From: UMGS1696 sp964621165
Lineage (GTDB): Bacteria; Bacillota; Clostridia; Oscillospirales; CAG-272
Assembly (NCBI GenBank): GCA_964621165.1
Contig: CAZULC010000005.1
Location: forward strand, 62,001-126,000
DNA length: 64,000 nt
Direction: 5' to 3'
In this document: one piece after another, positions 53,463 through 61,231 of the stretch
Position numbering within the stretch: the first letter of the stretch is position 1
How the letters are laid out: every line of letters begins with the position of its first letter
Position numbers and translations under genes: made by a program
Notes under the pieces: model-generated
Told to the model about the DNA's origin: nothing
Databases searched by the model: none
The model's input: the letters and a program-made list of their open reading frames with translations, nothing else

Positions 53463-53520
53463 TTTTGAGTTTGGAGTCAGGAGTGTGGAGTTTTTTTAAT
53501 TAAATACCGCTATATAAACA

Positions 53521-53555
53521 AAACCGAGGTTTTACTTAATCCAGCCTCGGTTTTT
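53521..53555. terminator. Bidirectional terminator
   Basis: AAACCGAGG (53521-53529) pairs with CCTCGGTTT (53544-53552), flanked by AAAA and TTTTT. Separates the membrane-anchored gene (+) and dacF (-). Confidence 0.88.
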
Positions 53556-53611
53556 CTCTGTTTTTAACAAATTATACGTTATAATTTTGTCACACCTGAC
53601 CAAAGTCCTTC

Positions 53612-54952
53612 TTATCTCCTGTAGGTGCGGCGGAGCTTTTTTTCCCTCATGGCGGAATTGACTAGAGCGTAGGCAATGGACAGAACCACGGCGGCGGCTA
53701 CGCTTCCGCGGAAGAAACGGCTTTCGGTAAACCGCTTCACTCTGTCGAGAAAATAGAGAAATTCGCTTCGGGTCACGCTTGAGGTGGTGACGAGCTGACA
53801 GCTGCCCAAAATTTCGTCGCCGTACATCACGGTAATGACTCCGGCTTCATCTCCGGATTCCACGGGAGCTTCAAGGTAGTCGGAGTATGTATTGTAGCTG
53901 TAGCGTATCTCCTGCTCCAGATCCACGTCCGTTGGCAGGTACACCGTGATTGCCTCCGAGGGGACAAGGGTGACATAGTCGAGAGTGGACGACAGCTTCA
54001 CCGGAATCTCGCAGACCATTTTCCCAGGGGACAGGACCTGTGTATATCCGTACGCACTGAAAGCCCAGTCGAAGAGGTTCGCCGCGTTAACATAGTTGTA
54101 GAGCTGTCCGTCGACCTCGTCTCCGCCGAGAACCACCGCAAGATAGGTCAGTCCCTGCTCAGCGTCCTCGGCAACCGCGGCAATGGTGTAGCCCCCCTGT
54201 GACGTGGCTCCGGCGTTGAGTCCGATGACCCCGTTGTAATAGTAGTCAAGGCTGTAATAGTTGGATACCATGCAGTTACGGTTGTAAATGTTCCGGTAGT
54301 CGCTGACGTTTGTGGCTTCCATGACGTATTTCGGGGTTGAGGTGATTTCAATCAGTCCCGGAATTGAGTAGGCGTACTTGGCGATGGTAGCCGTATCTTC
54401 GGCAGTTGTTATCATTGCGTCGTTGTGCATGCCGGTCGGATTTGTGTAATATGTGTCATAAGCTCCCAGCCGAGCTGCTTTATCGTTCATCATTTCGACA
54501 AAATTCTCGATAGTCCCCGCGCAGGACATGGCAAGGATAATCGCCGCGTCATTGGCCGAATTCACAAGCATGCAGGACAGCATCTGACTCACCGTCACCA
54601 CTTCCCCGGCGGTGAAGCCTATCTGGTTGCCGTTTACCTCATCAAGCATTGCCTGAGTCACGGTGATTTTGTCGTCCAGCCGTCCCTCGTAGTACTCGAA
54701 AGCCACAATTGCCGTCATGATTTTCACAGTGGACGCCGGATAGACCCGCTCCTTGGCCTTGTACTCGAGGAGGACCCGGTCGTTTTCAAAGTTGTAGAGA
54801 TAAGCGGCGGCGGCGTGTTCGATTTCAGGCGGGCGGCTTGAAGAAACCTCGTCCTCATCCGCAAAAGCCGTGACGCTTGAAAAAACCGACAAAATCAGCG
54901 TGAGAAGCGCCAGAATCACCGCCGTAAATTTTATATCAAATCGTGTTTTCAT
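53612..54952 (-). CDS. dacF: D-alanyl-D-alanine carboxypeptidase-like protein with altered KTG box
   Basis: 446 residues. A signal peptide (to about residue 31), the serine hydrolase domain with SxxK (YPASTVKIM, Ser74, Lys77) and SxN (NSANDA, Ser132-Asn134), then a C-terminal beta domain and one membrane helix (about 415-435). The third motif, normally KTG, reads NAG (GLNAGATSQGGY, residues 246-248), which would weaken or change substrate binding. The class trims the terminal D-alanine from peptidoglycan outside the membrane. The ATG lies inside the end of ribF (17-base overlap), so it is translated from the ireB operon. Confidence 0.85.
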   Translation of the reverse strand: MKTRFDIKFTAVILALLTLILSVFSSVTAFADEDEVSSSRPPEIEHAAAAYLYNFENDRVLLEYKAKERVYPASTVKIMTAIVAFEYYEGRLDDKITVTQAMLDEVNGNQIGFTAGEVVTVSQMLSCMLVNSANDAAIILAMSCAGTIENFVEMMNDKAARLGAYDTYYTNPTGMHNDAMITTAEDTATIAKYAYSIPGLIEITSTPKYVMEATNVSDYRNIYNRNCMVSNYYSLDYYYNGVIGLNAGATSQGGYTIAAVAEDAEQGLTYLAVVLGGDEVDGQLYNYVNAANLFDWAFSAYGYTQVLSPGKMVCEIPVKLSSTLDYVTLVPSEAITVYLPTDVDLEQEIRYSYNTYSDYLEAPVESGDEAGVITVMYGDEILGSCQLVTTSSVTRSEFLYFLDRVKRFTESRFFRGSVAAAVVLSIAYALVNSAMREKKLRRTYRR

Positions 54953-55895
54953 AATCTTTCAGTAATTTTATATCGGTGTTTTTCAGGGCAAGACGGGCGT
55001 TTTCCGCGTCCTTCGCGATGGCCTGACGCAGCTCTTCAACTGACGGGAACCGCACCTCCCCCCTCAGCCGCTTCACGAAAATAATCCGAACCTCGCGGGA
55101 GTAAAGGTCGCCGTGGTAGTCGAAGATGAAGGTCTCGAGGGTCCTGTCGCGCTCGTCGTCGTTGACCGTGGGTCGGGTCCCGATATTGCACACCCCGCCG
55201 TGAACCGCACGACATCCGTTATCCTCGAACACCGCAAGACAGGCGTAAATTCCGTCAGCCGGAAGTAGTTTTTCAGCCGTGGGACGCAGGTTCACCGTTG
55301 GGAAGTCGATGGTCCGCCCCAGCTCTTTCCCGTGGACGACAATATCCTTCGCGGAATAGTACCGTCCGCTTAACATTGCAGCTTTTTCAACGTCGCCGGC
55401 GGAAAGAAGGGAGCGTATTTCCGTGGCCGAAACGGTACTTTTGTCCAGCCTGAATTCGGGAAGCGAGGTGAAAGGAATCCCTCTCTTTTCCGCGTACCGT
55501 CCAAGTTCGAAGGACGAACAGGCTGCGTCCCTGCCGAAGGTGAAGTTATAGCCGCAGAAAACTCCCGCCGGATGAAGAGGGAGAACAGCCTGATTAAAGT
55601 ATTCCTCCCCTGTGAGGCCACGCATGACGGAAAAATCGTCGAGAATTACCGCGTCAACGCCGTTCAGTTCAAGAAGCCGGAGTTTTTCTGCGAGCAGAGT
55701 CAATGACTTCGCCTTTTTGTTGATGGAGGAAAACATGCGCACAGCCACGCCAGCCCCGCTCTCACGCGCTTTTTCAATCAAAGCCGAGTGTCCGAGGTGA
55801 ACCCCATCGAAGTAGCCGAGAACCAGCGCCATGCCGCATATGTCATTCTCACCTGTAATATTGTCGTTTAGCTTTTCTCCGTATATAACCCGCAT
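54936..55895 (-). CDS. ribF: Bifunctional riboflavin kinase / FAD synthetase
   Basis: 319 residues from the ATG at 55895 (CAGGTTTGACT before it). The FAD synthetase part has 'ALVLGYFDGVHLGHSALIEKA' and 'GYNFTFGRDAACSS', with 'VSATEIRSLL'; the C-terminal riboflavin kinase has 'GKELGRTIDFPTVNL' and 'GGVCNIGTRPTV...ETFIFDY'. It makes FMN and FAD from riboflavin. It comes 13 bases after the aldo-keto reductase gene and overlaps dacF. Confidence 0.95.
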   Translation of the reverse strand: MRVIYGEKLNDNITGENDICGMALVLGYFDGVHLGHSALIEKARESGAGVAVRMFSSINKKAKSLTLLAEKLRLLELNGVDAVILDDFSVMRGLTGEEYFNQAVLPLHPAGVFCGYNFTFGRDAACSSFELGRYAEKRGIPFTSLPEFRLDKSTVSATEIRSLLSAGDVEKAAMLSGRYYSAKDIVVHGKELGRTIDFPTVNLRPTAEKLLPADGIYACLAVFEDNGCRAVHGGVCNIGTRPTVNDDERDRTLETFIFDYHGDLYSREVRIIFVKRLRGEVRFPSVEELRQAIAKDAENARLALKNTDIKLLKDYENTI

Positions 55896-55908
55896 AGTCA
55901 AACCTGAT

Positions 55909-56952
55909 TTAATAGATTTTGAGCGCAAAAACAGGACATACCTTTGTACAGTAGCCGCATCTCACGCATTTTCCGTCGTCCGCCTTCGCCCGCATTTTCG
56001 GCTTCTTTTCGGCAATTCCGCTTTCCGAGAGAAATTCCGCTTCGATTGAATTCGACTCCCACTCGTCCTCAGCCGGAACAAGACTCAAAGCTCCCTCGCC
56101 GCACCGCTTAACGCAACGACCGCATCCCTCGCAGTAATCCTCAACGTGGAGGGTCCTGTGAGCGTGGGACAGCCTTTCTTTATCCGAGTCGGAAAAATGT
56201 CCCGTTTCGAGAAAGCCGAGGTTCGCGTCAATTTCAGTCTCAGACTGCATGCCGACAGCCACCGCGTCAACGTATGGACGGGAGAGGACGTAACCCAGCG
56301 CTTCCTCAGCCGAGCCGGATAAATGCCCGCCGCCGAACACCTTCATGGCGTAAATTCCCACCCCCATGTCGTGTGCCTCAGTCATTGCCGCAGCCATGTC
56401 AGGCTCAGTCCCGTCGGCAATTCCAAGGCCGTACTTGTTGTAGAGCGGATGACATATGTCGAACTTAATTCCCTCCTGCGCCATACGGATGATTCCCTTC
56501 ACCAGAGCAACACGGTGGGTTGAAGCCCCGACGGCACGGATGATTCCCTTATCCCGGCACTCAAGAAGGTACAGAAGCGCGTCCATGTGACCCCGCAGCG
56601 TGTCGTAGCTCTCCTGCTCATGGAGAAGGAACACGTCAATCACGTCCCGGTCAAGCTCCCGTCTTGCTTCCTCAACGGCTTCAATTGCAAGCTCCCGGCT
56701 GTAGGCGTAGGTTTTGGTGGATACGACAACGTTTTCGGGATGGGACGCACGTTTCAGCGCACCCCGGATGAGGTAGTAGTTTTCGTAGTACTGCGCCGTG
56801 TCAATCATGTTGATTCCCGAGTCGAAGGCATAGGAAAGAATACCCTCCGCACGATCCCTCGGTAAATCAGCCTGCATTGGGGACACGGTGAGAGAACCCA
56901 CGGCAATTCTTGATACCTCGGGCAGACGGGGGGATAATTTTACTTTTTTCAC
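55909..56952 (-). CDS. Aldo/keto reductase with C-terminal 4Fe-4S ferredoxin-like domain
   Basis: 347 residues. The reductase barrel has 'AFDSGINMIDTAQYYENY' with the catalytic Asp and Tyr, and 'VVVSTKTYAYS' with the Lys. The C terminus adds two Fe-S motifs, CEGCGRCVKRCGEGA and CVRCGYCTKVCPVFAL, so electron flow to or from ferredoxin is likely. Such fused enzymes are frequent in anaerobes; substrate unknown. Its ATG overlaps the TGA of ireB by four bases, so the two are coupled. Confidence 0.92.
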   Translation of the reverse strand: MKKVKLSPRLPEVSRIAVGSLTVSPMQADLPRDRAEGILSYAFDSGINMIDTAQYYENYYLIRGALKRASHPENVVVSTKTYAYSRELAIEAVEEARRELDRDVIDVFLLHEQESYDTLRGHMDALLYLLECRDKGIIRAVGASTHRVALVKGIIRMAQEGIKFDICHPLYNKYGLGIADGTEPDMAAAMTEAHDMGVGIYAMKVFGGGHLSGSAEEALGYVLSRPYVDAVAVGMQSETEIDANLGFLETGHFSDSDKERLSHAHRTLHVEDYCEGCGRCVKRCGEGALSLVPAEDEWESNSIEAEFLSESGIAEKKPKMRAKADDGKCVRCGYCTKVCPVFALKIY

Positions 56953-57209
56953 AGTCCCAAATATTCCTTGAGCAGTGCCGCCATCAGCTCATACCGGTCG
57001 ATTCTGCGGATGAGTCCACGGGCGTTTTTGTAGTTGGTGATGTAGGTGGGGTCCTCGGTCAGGATGTAGCCCACCAGCTGGTTTATGGGGTTGTGGCCCT
57101 TTTCGTTGAGAGCCTCGTAGACCGTGCGGAGAAGCGCCTTTCTCTCCCTGTCGCGTTCGTCCTCGTCCTTTATGGAAAAGGTTATAGTTTTGTCCATTTC
57201 GCCTTTCAT
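56949..57209 (-). CDS. ireB: IreB family regulatory phosphoprotein (UPF0297)
   Basis: 86 residues from the ATG at 57209 (AAAGGTATTACT before it); 57197 is an alternative start. The family core is present: 'TVYEALNEKGHNPINQLVGYILTEDPTYITNYKNARGLIRRIDRYELM'. In Enterococcus, IreB is the substrate of the IreK kinase/IreP phosphatase pair that controls cephalosporin resistance. It is the first gene of a four-gene unit (aldo-keto reductase, ribF, dacF). A structured repeat (copy D) lies in its 5' leader. Confidence 0.93.
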   Translation of the reverse strand: MKGEMDKTITFSIKDEDERDRERKALLRTVYEALNEKGHNPINQLVGYILTEDPTYITNYKNARGLIRRIDRYELMAALLKEYLGL

Positions 57210-57223
57210 AGTAATACCTTTCA

Positions 57224-57305
57224 GCGGGAAGCCGCCACCGGGCATAATCGGCGTTTCCTCATCTGAAAACCCGCGACCCCCACGACGGCTGACTTCAATT
57301 CCCGC
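57224..57305 (-). repeat. Interspersed structured repeat, copy D
   Basis: Minus strand: GCGGGAATTGAAGTCAGCCG, TCGTGGGGGTCGCGGG, TTTTCAGATGAGGAAACGCC, GATTATGCCCGGTGGCGGCTTCCCGC. 82 bases; the ends GCGGGAA and TTCCCGC are perfect inverted repeats. It lies between the ireB promoter and the ireB ribosome site, in the gene's orientation. Confidence 0.82.
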
Positions 57306-57359
57306 ATATTTTTAACGTTTATTCCGCCGTTTTTGCGGTTTGAAATATTCTTTCATTAT

Positions 57360-57388
57360 ATTATATCAATATTCCTCGAAAAATGCAA
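57360..57388 (-). promoter_or_regulatory. Promoter of the ireB operon
   Basis: Minus strand TTGCAT (57388-57383), 17-base spacer, TATAAT (57365-57360). Confidence 0.75.
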
Positions 57389-57449
57389 TACCCGACGGGG
57401 TTTAAGAATAAAATTTCATTAAATCTTAATTTTTTATAGGAAAATCCGG

Positions 57450-57478
57450 TTGATATTTCCGCCCGTATGCATTATAAT
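57450..57478 (+). promoter_or_regulatory. Promoter of the lipoprotein gene
   Basis: TTGATA (57450-57455), 17-base spacer, TATAAT (57473-57478). Confidence 0.78.
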
Positions 57479-57498
57479 ATAGTCTACAGGAGGACACC

Positions 57499-58272
57499 AT
57501 GAAAAAACCGCTTTACTTGATTTTAGCCGGCACGGTTCTGCTCACGTCATGCAGATACGGCTTCAGACTAATGTTCGGGATGGAGGACGAAACCACACCC
57601 GCGGAAAGCGAAACTCCCGACGAAACCTCCGCTCCGGTTGAAGAAACATTCCCCGACAGAACCGCGCCCAAAACGGAAGACGCCGAGCCAGACACAACCG
57701 CCGCGGTCGTAACCACAGAGCCTTTCACCGAAGCCGACTGGACGTCAGTTCTCGAGGACAAAGCGATGTTTTACAATCTTGCCGTCAAAAGAAGCGCCGC
57801 GCCCGAGTCAGCGTGCCTCACCGACTACCTTCGCAAGGCGGAAGAATCGGTCACAAAATACGCACTGGTCGACATGAACAGCAGCGGAGATCGTGAGATG
57901 GTTCTGCGGCTGTCGTATTCCAACAATCCCGACTGAGGCTTCCTTTTCCCGCACCACGAGGACGACAGGATTTACAGCCATTCATTCTCGTATCGAAGCC
58001 TGAGAGGGCTTAAAACGTACGGAACATACCATTACTCCGGCGGCGCGTCCGACAACGGAACCGCAAGAATCACAGGCTTCAACGGTCGGGAATACGAGGA
58101 AGAGGCTGTTTTCTTCTGCGCATCCGTCGAGCACAAGCCCGTGAACGGGTACACAACCACCACTGTATACTTCAACGGGGATAATCTTATTTCAGAGGAT
58201 GAGTTCCACGCGCTGTATGAAAATCAGGAAGCCAAGCCTGACGTGGCGTGGGTGGATCTTTCCGGAGAATGA
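57499..58272 (+). pseudogene. Lipoprotein gene interrupted by an in-frame TGA
   Basis: Starts with a lipoprotein signal (MKKPLYLILAGTVLLTSC, lipobox LTSC), a Thr/Glu/Pro-rich linker, then a domain 'LEDKAMFYNLAVKRS...YALVDMNSSGDREMVLRLSY'. TGA at 57934-57936 stops it after 145 residues, but the same frame goes on without break to TGA at 58270-58272 with 'GFLFPHHEDDRIYSHSFSYRSLRG' and 'KPVNGYTTTTVYFNGD'. The full protein would be about 257 residues. TGA is a normal stop in this genome (for instance rsmD, coaD-overlap), so recoding is unlikely; the change looks like a single TGG-to-TGA step. A shortened product may still be made. Confidence 0.78.
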
Positions 58273-58453
58273 CCGGCGCATATTTTGTATTTTGCTATAT
58301 TTGCCATATGTTTATCCCATAATTTTGTTAAATTACATTCCATGAATTATAAATTTGTTGTGAACAACCAATTCAATCCGTAAAACTGGGTTCACTTTGA
58401 ACAAAATTTTGCCCGACTTGCGCAAATATTTACAAAAAAAATTCTGTATGCTA

Positions 58454-58483
58454 TTGACAATATAGTCGTTGAAGTGGTATAAT
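58454..58483 (+). promoter_or_regulatory. Promoter of the MinD-like gene
   Basis: TTGACA (58454-58459), 18-base spacer, TATAAT (58478-58483) with an extended TGG before it. Confidence 0.8.
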
Positions 58484-58523
58484 TTATGTAAATGATTGTT
58501 TTTATCTGGCGGGGGTGGATATT

Positions 58524-59465
58524 ATGCCGGCATACAGGAGGCTGCTTATAGCATCGGCCAAAGGCGGAGTCGGCAAAAGCACCACAGCCGTCGGACTCGC
58601 CGCTTCATTTGCATCCCTCGGGAAAAAAGTGCTGCTGGTCGATCTTGACATGACTAGCCGGAGCTTGGATCTGCTTCTCGGCGTATCCGACCATGCACTG
58701 TTCACCTTTGCGGACTACATAAAAGCTCTCGACGAGGCTTCCCCTGAGGCAGACGGTGCGGAAAGTAAAGACAGTGCGGGCAGTCAGGTCAGCGGCTCTG
58801 CGAGAGAGGTTTTGTGGCCGTCCATCTCAAAGTTCACGATCAAAGCTGAATCCTGCGGGGGCGTGAGTCTGATTTGTGCCTGCCGTGAAGAGGATCTGCC
58901 ACGCGAAAACAGGCGTGAAAAGATAAAGTCGGCGGTAAAGTCAATCATTGACTCAGCCCTGACTACCGGAGAGAACCGCGTAACGGATTTAAACCAGCAG
59001 ACGGAATCGGGCGGCGGACAATCATCAGAAGGCGCTTACGACGTGGTTATAGTTGACACCGGCGGGGGAGTCGGGTGCGCACTGGACATATGCTCACTAT
59101 TTGATCTTGTAATCATAACCTCGGAGCAGAGCCAGACCTCAATCAGAGCCGCGGAATACGCCTCAATCGGACTTCACCGGCACGGGGCAAAATCGGTCCG
59201 CATGATAGTGTGCGCCTTTGACATAGCCTCGGTAAAACGCGAATCCCGTGCGGGAATCATAGAAATGATAGACTCATCCTCGGTGAGCTGTCTCGGGGTG
59301 GTTCCATACGACAAAAAGGTTCAGTCCTGTCAGGACAAGGGACAACTTCCGCCCGGAGACGCCGCCTCGGCGTACAAAAACACGGCCAAACGTCTGCTGG
59401 GCATGGACATTCCCCTGTTCGACGGCATGAAAAAATACCGCCGGAAGTTTAAGCAGGCTCTGTGA
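58524..59465 (+). CDS. MinD/ParA-like P-loop ATPase
   Basis: 313 residues from the ATG at 58524, which has GGGGGTGG six bases before it. The deviant Walker A is SAKGGVGKSTTAVGLA, followed by LLVDLDMTSRSLD, and the Walker B region is 'VVIVDTGGGVGCALD'. Compared with MinD there are two low-complexity Ser/Glu/Gly-rich inserts (around residues 75-95 and 155-170). 'GVVPYDKKVQSCQDKGQLPP' near the end is typical of MinD/FlhG proteins. The family positions complexes on membranes or DNA. No MinE or MinC lies near. First gene before the MgsA-like gene. Confidence 0.87.
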   Translation: MPAYRRLLIASAKGGVGKSTTAVGLAASFASLGKKVLLVDLDMTSRSLDLLLGVSDHALFTFADYIKALDEASPEADGAESKDSAGSQVSGSAREVLWPSISKFTIKAESCGGVSLICACREEDLPRENRREKIKSAVKSIIDSALTTGENRVTDLNQQTESGGGQSSEGAYDVVIVDTGGGVGCALDICSLFDLVIITSEQSQTSIRAAEYASIGLHRHGAKSVRMIVCAFDIASVKRESRAGIIEMIDSSSVSCLGVVPYDKKVQSCQDKGQLPPGDAASAYKNTAKRLLGMDIPLFDGMKKYRRKFKQAL

Positions 59466-59530
59466 CTGCCCGATATATTAAATTGTGCATAAACCAATAA
59501 ATATAAACAAAAGTGAAAGGAATGGATGAA

Positions 59531-59968
59531 ATGGATATAGCATTGATAGCCGACGACACAAAGAAAGAATTGATGACCCAGTTCTGCATAGCCTATTGCG
59601 GAATACTTTCCAAGCACCACATCTGCGCCACAAATATAACAGGCAAATACGTCCAGGAAGCCACCGGGCTTGAAATAGAGAAGCTGTTATCCGGCTCCCA
59701 CGGCGGCGCACAGCAGATAGCCTCGCGCATATCCTACAACGAAATCGACGTTCTGCTGTATTTCAGAAGCACCACTCCGCATCACGAGTTCGACGAAAAC
59801 GAATACAATCTTCTCCGCATGTGCGACGTACACAACGTTCCCATGGCGACGAACATCGCTACGGCTGAGGTTCTGATCTGCGCTCTCGACCACGGCGACC
59901 TTGACTGGCGTGAAATCGTGAACCCGCGTTCAGACTACAACCGCAGACGCCGCGGACTTAATTTATGA
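59531..59968 (+). CDS. Methylglyoxal-synthase-like protein lacking the catalytic residues
   Basis: 145 residues, same length and wording as MgsA ('MDIALIADDTKKELMTQF', 'TGLEIEKLLSGSHGGAQQI', 'LLRMCDVHNVPMATNIATAEVL'). Aligned without gaps, the residues used by E. coli MgsA are changed: His19 to Asp8, Asp71 to Ala60 (GGAQQ instead of GGDQQ), Asp91 to Ser80, His98 to Phe87, Asp101 to Asn90. Thus synthesis of methylglyoxal from dihydroxyacetone phosphate is unlikely; a phosphate-binding regulatory role is possible. The ATG at 59531 has AAAGGA nine bases upstream. It follows the MinD-like gene by 65 bases. Confidence 0.88.
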   Translation: MDIALIADDTKKELMTQFCIAYCGILSKHHICATNITGKYVQEATGLEIEKLLSGSHGGAQQIASRISYNEIDVLLYFRSTTPHHEFDENEYNLLRMCDVHNVPMATNIATAEVLICALDHGDLDWREIVNPRSDYNRRRRGLNL

Positions 59969-60131
59969 GAAAGAAAGCGTGAAAGGGGTAAAAAGAGCGC
60001 TTCGGCATATGTCAAGCTTGTTTGGTTTTCCCGTGGAAAGGGATCTGCCGCCGCGTATCTTTATATATTGTACAGGTTTAGAGTCATAAACCCTTTTTTC
60101 TGTGTAAACTTTTTCCGAAAACATGGAAATA

Positions 60132-60165
60132 AACGTCTCATCAATCGGTGGGACGTTCGTTTTTT
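60132..60165 (+). terminator. Terminator after the MgsA-like gene
   Basis: AACGTC (60132-60137) pairs with GACGTT (60152-60157), followed by CGTTTTTT. The rest of the 59969-60296 gap shows no gene I can support. Confidence 0.7.
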
Positions 60166-60296
60166 CGACTGAAGGGGCGGATTTAAACTGATTGAACCCG
60201 AACACTGCGTAAAGCTACATCACGGTTTGATTTACAGTAAAGCGTTTTTTCGCGTTTTGGGGCTTACAGGCAGCTGAGCTGCTGAGGGAGAATTAT

Positions 60297-61079
60297 ATGA
60301 TAAAAATTTTATTTTTCGGCGACGTTGTAGGTGAGGCGGGAGTCTCGCTCATGGAGAGGCAGCTTGGGAAAATCCGTCAGCAGTACGGTGCGGACTTGGT
60401 AATCGTCAACGGCGAAAACTCAGCCGAGGGAAACGGCATGACCAAAAGCTCAGCAACACGGCTCTACGACTGCGGGGCGGACGTTGTCACCGGCGGGAAC
60501 CACACTTTCAGGCGGCGCGAGATTTACACCTTCCTCGACGACACAGGATGGGCAGTCCGTCCGGCTAACTACCCCTCAACCGCTCCGGGAATGGGATATA
60601 CAATCGTCGAAGCAAAAGGGTACCGGGTTCTCGTCATGAACCTGCTGGGCGTTGTCTTCATGGATCCGATGACCCCGCCCCACGAATGCGCCGAGAAGAT
60701 ACTGAAATCCGAAAAAGGCCGGTACGACGCTGCGGTATGCGATTTTCACGGTGAAGCCACCTCGGAGAAGATGTTTTTCGCACGGTATTTCGATTCCCGT
60801 CTGTCAGCGGTCGTTGGGACCCACACCCACGTTGCCACCTCTGACGTGCAGATTCTCCCCGGCGGATGCGGATACATCACGGACCTTGGCATGTGCGGCT
60901 CCCACGGGGGTATTTTGGGAGTGAAGACTGAGTGCATTATCCACAAGTTTACCGTAAAAACTCCGGTACAGTTCACGCCGGCCGAGGGAAACCTTCAGAT
61001 AAACGGCGCGTACTTCGAGGTGGACGAAAAAAGCGGCAGGTGCGTCAAGGCCCAGCGGGTGTTCTCTACCGAAGAATGA
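60297..61079 (+). CDS. ymdB: YmdB-family metallophosphoesterase (cAMP/cNMP phosphodiesterase-type)
   Basis: 260 residues, the normal family length. Metal-site motifs are 'ILFFGDVVGEAGV' (Asp), 'VIVNGENSAEGNG' (Asn/Glu), 'VVTGGNHTF' (Asn, His), 'CDFHGEATSEKM' (His) and 'VVGTHTHVAT' (His pair). YmdB is a cytoplasmic phosphodiesterase that affects biofilm and motility in B. subtilis. GAGGGAGAATT before ATG. Terminator follows. Confidence 0.94.
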   Translation: MIKILFFGDVVGEAGVSLMERQLGKIRQQYGADLVIVNGENSAEGNGMTKSSATRLYDCGADVVTGGNHTFRRREIYTFLDDTGWAVRPANYPSTAPGMGYTIVEAKGYRVLVMNLLGVVFMDPMTPPHECAEKILKSEKGRYDAAVCDFHGEATSEKMFFARYFDSRLSAVVGTHTHVATSDVQILPGGCGYITDLGMCGSHGGILGVKTECIIHKFTVKTPVQFTPAEGNLQINGAYFEVDEKSGRCVKAQRVFSTEE

Positions 61080-61110
61080 CGCACGGGCGCAGGAAAAATC
61101 AAAACAGCGA

Positions 61111-61148
61111 TAAACCGCAGGAGTGAAAAATTCTTCTGCGGCTTTATT
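61111..61148 (+). terminator. Terminator of ymdB
   Basis: AACCGCAGGAG (61113-61123) pairs with CTTCTGCGG (61133-61141) with one mismatch, followed by a TTTATTT tract. Confidence 0.65.
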
Positions 61149-61171
61149 TACATTTCGGCAGAATTATACTA

Positions 61172-61200
61172 TTGAATTTGTTCTCAGGTGGTGCTATAAT
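61172..61200 (+). promoter_or_regulatory. Promoter of the polysaccharide deacetylase gene
   Basis: TTGAAT (61172-61177), 17-base spacer, TATAAT (61195-61200). Confidence 0.72.
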
Positions 61201-61231
61201 TGAGTAAATCGACAAAAATCGGCGGTTTGAA

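Noticed and set aside
57934..57936. Selenocysteine at the in-frame TGA
   Set aside because: The context (NNPD then GFLFPHH) fits a lost Trp, no redox motif is near and no SECIS-like stem was seen.
59963..60205. Minus-strand 80-residue frame overlapping the terminator after the MgsA-like gene
   Set aside because: It starts at GTG without a ribosome site and spans a plus-strand terminator; composition is not protein-like.
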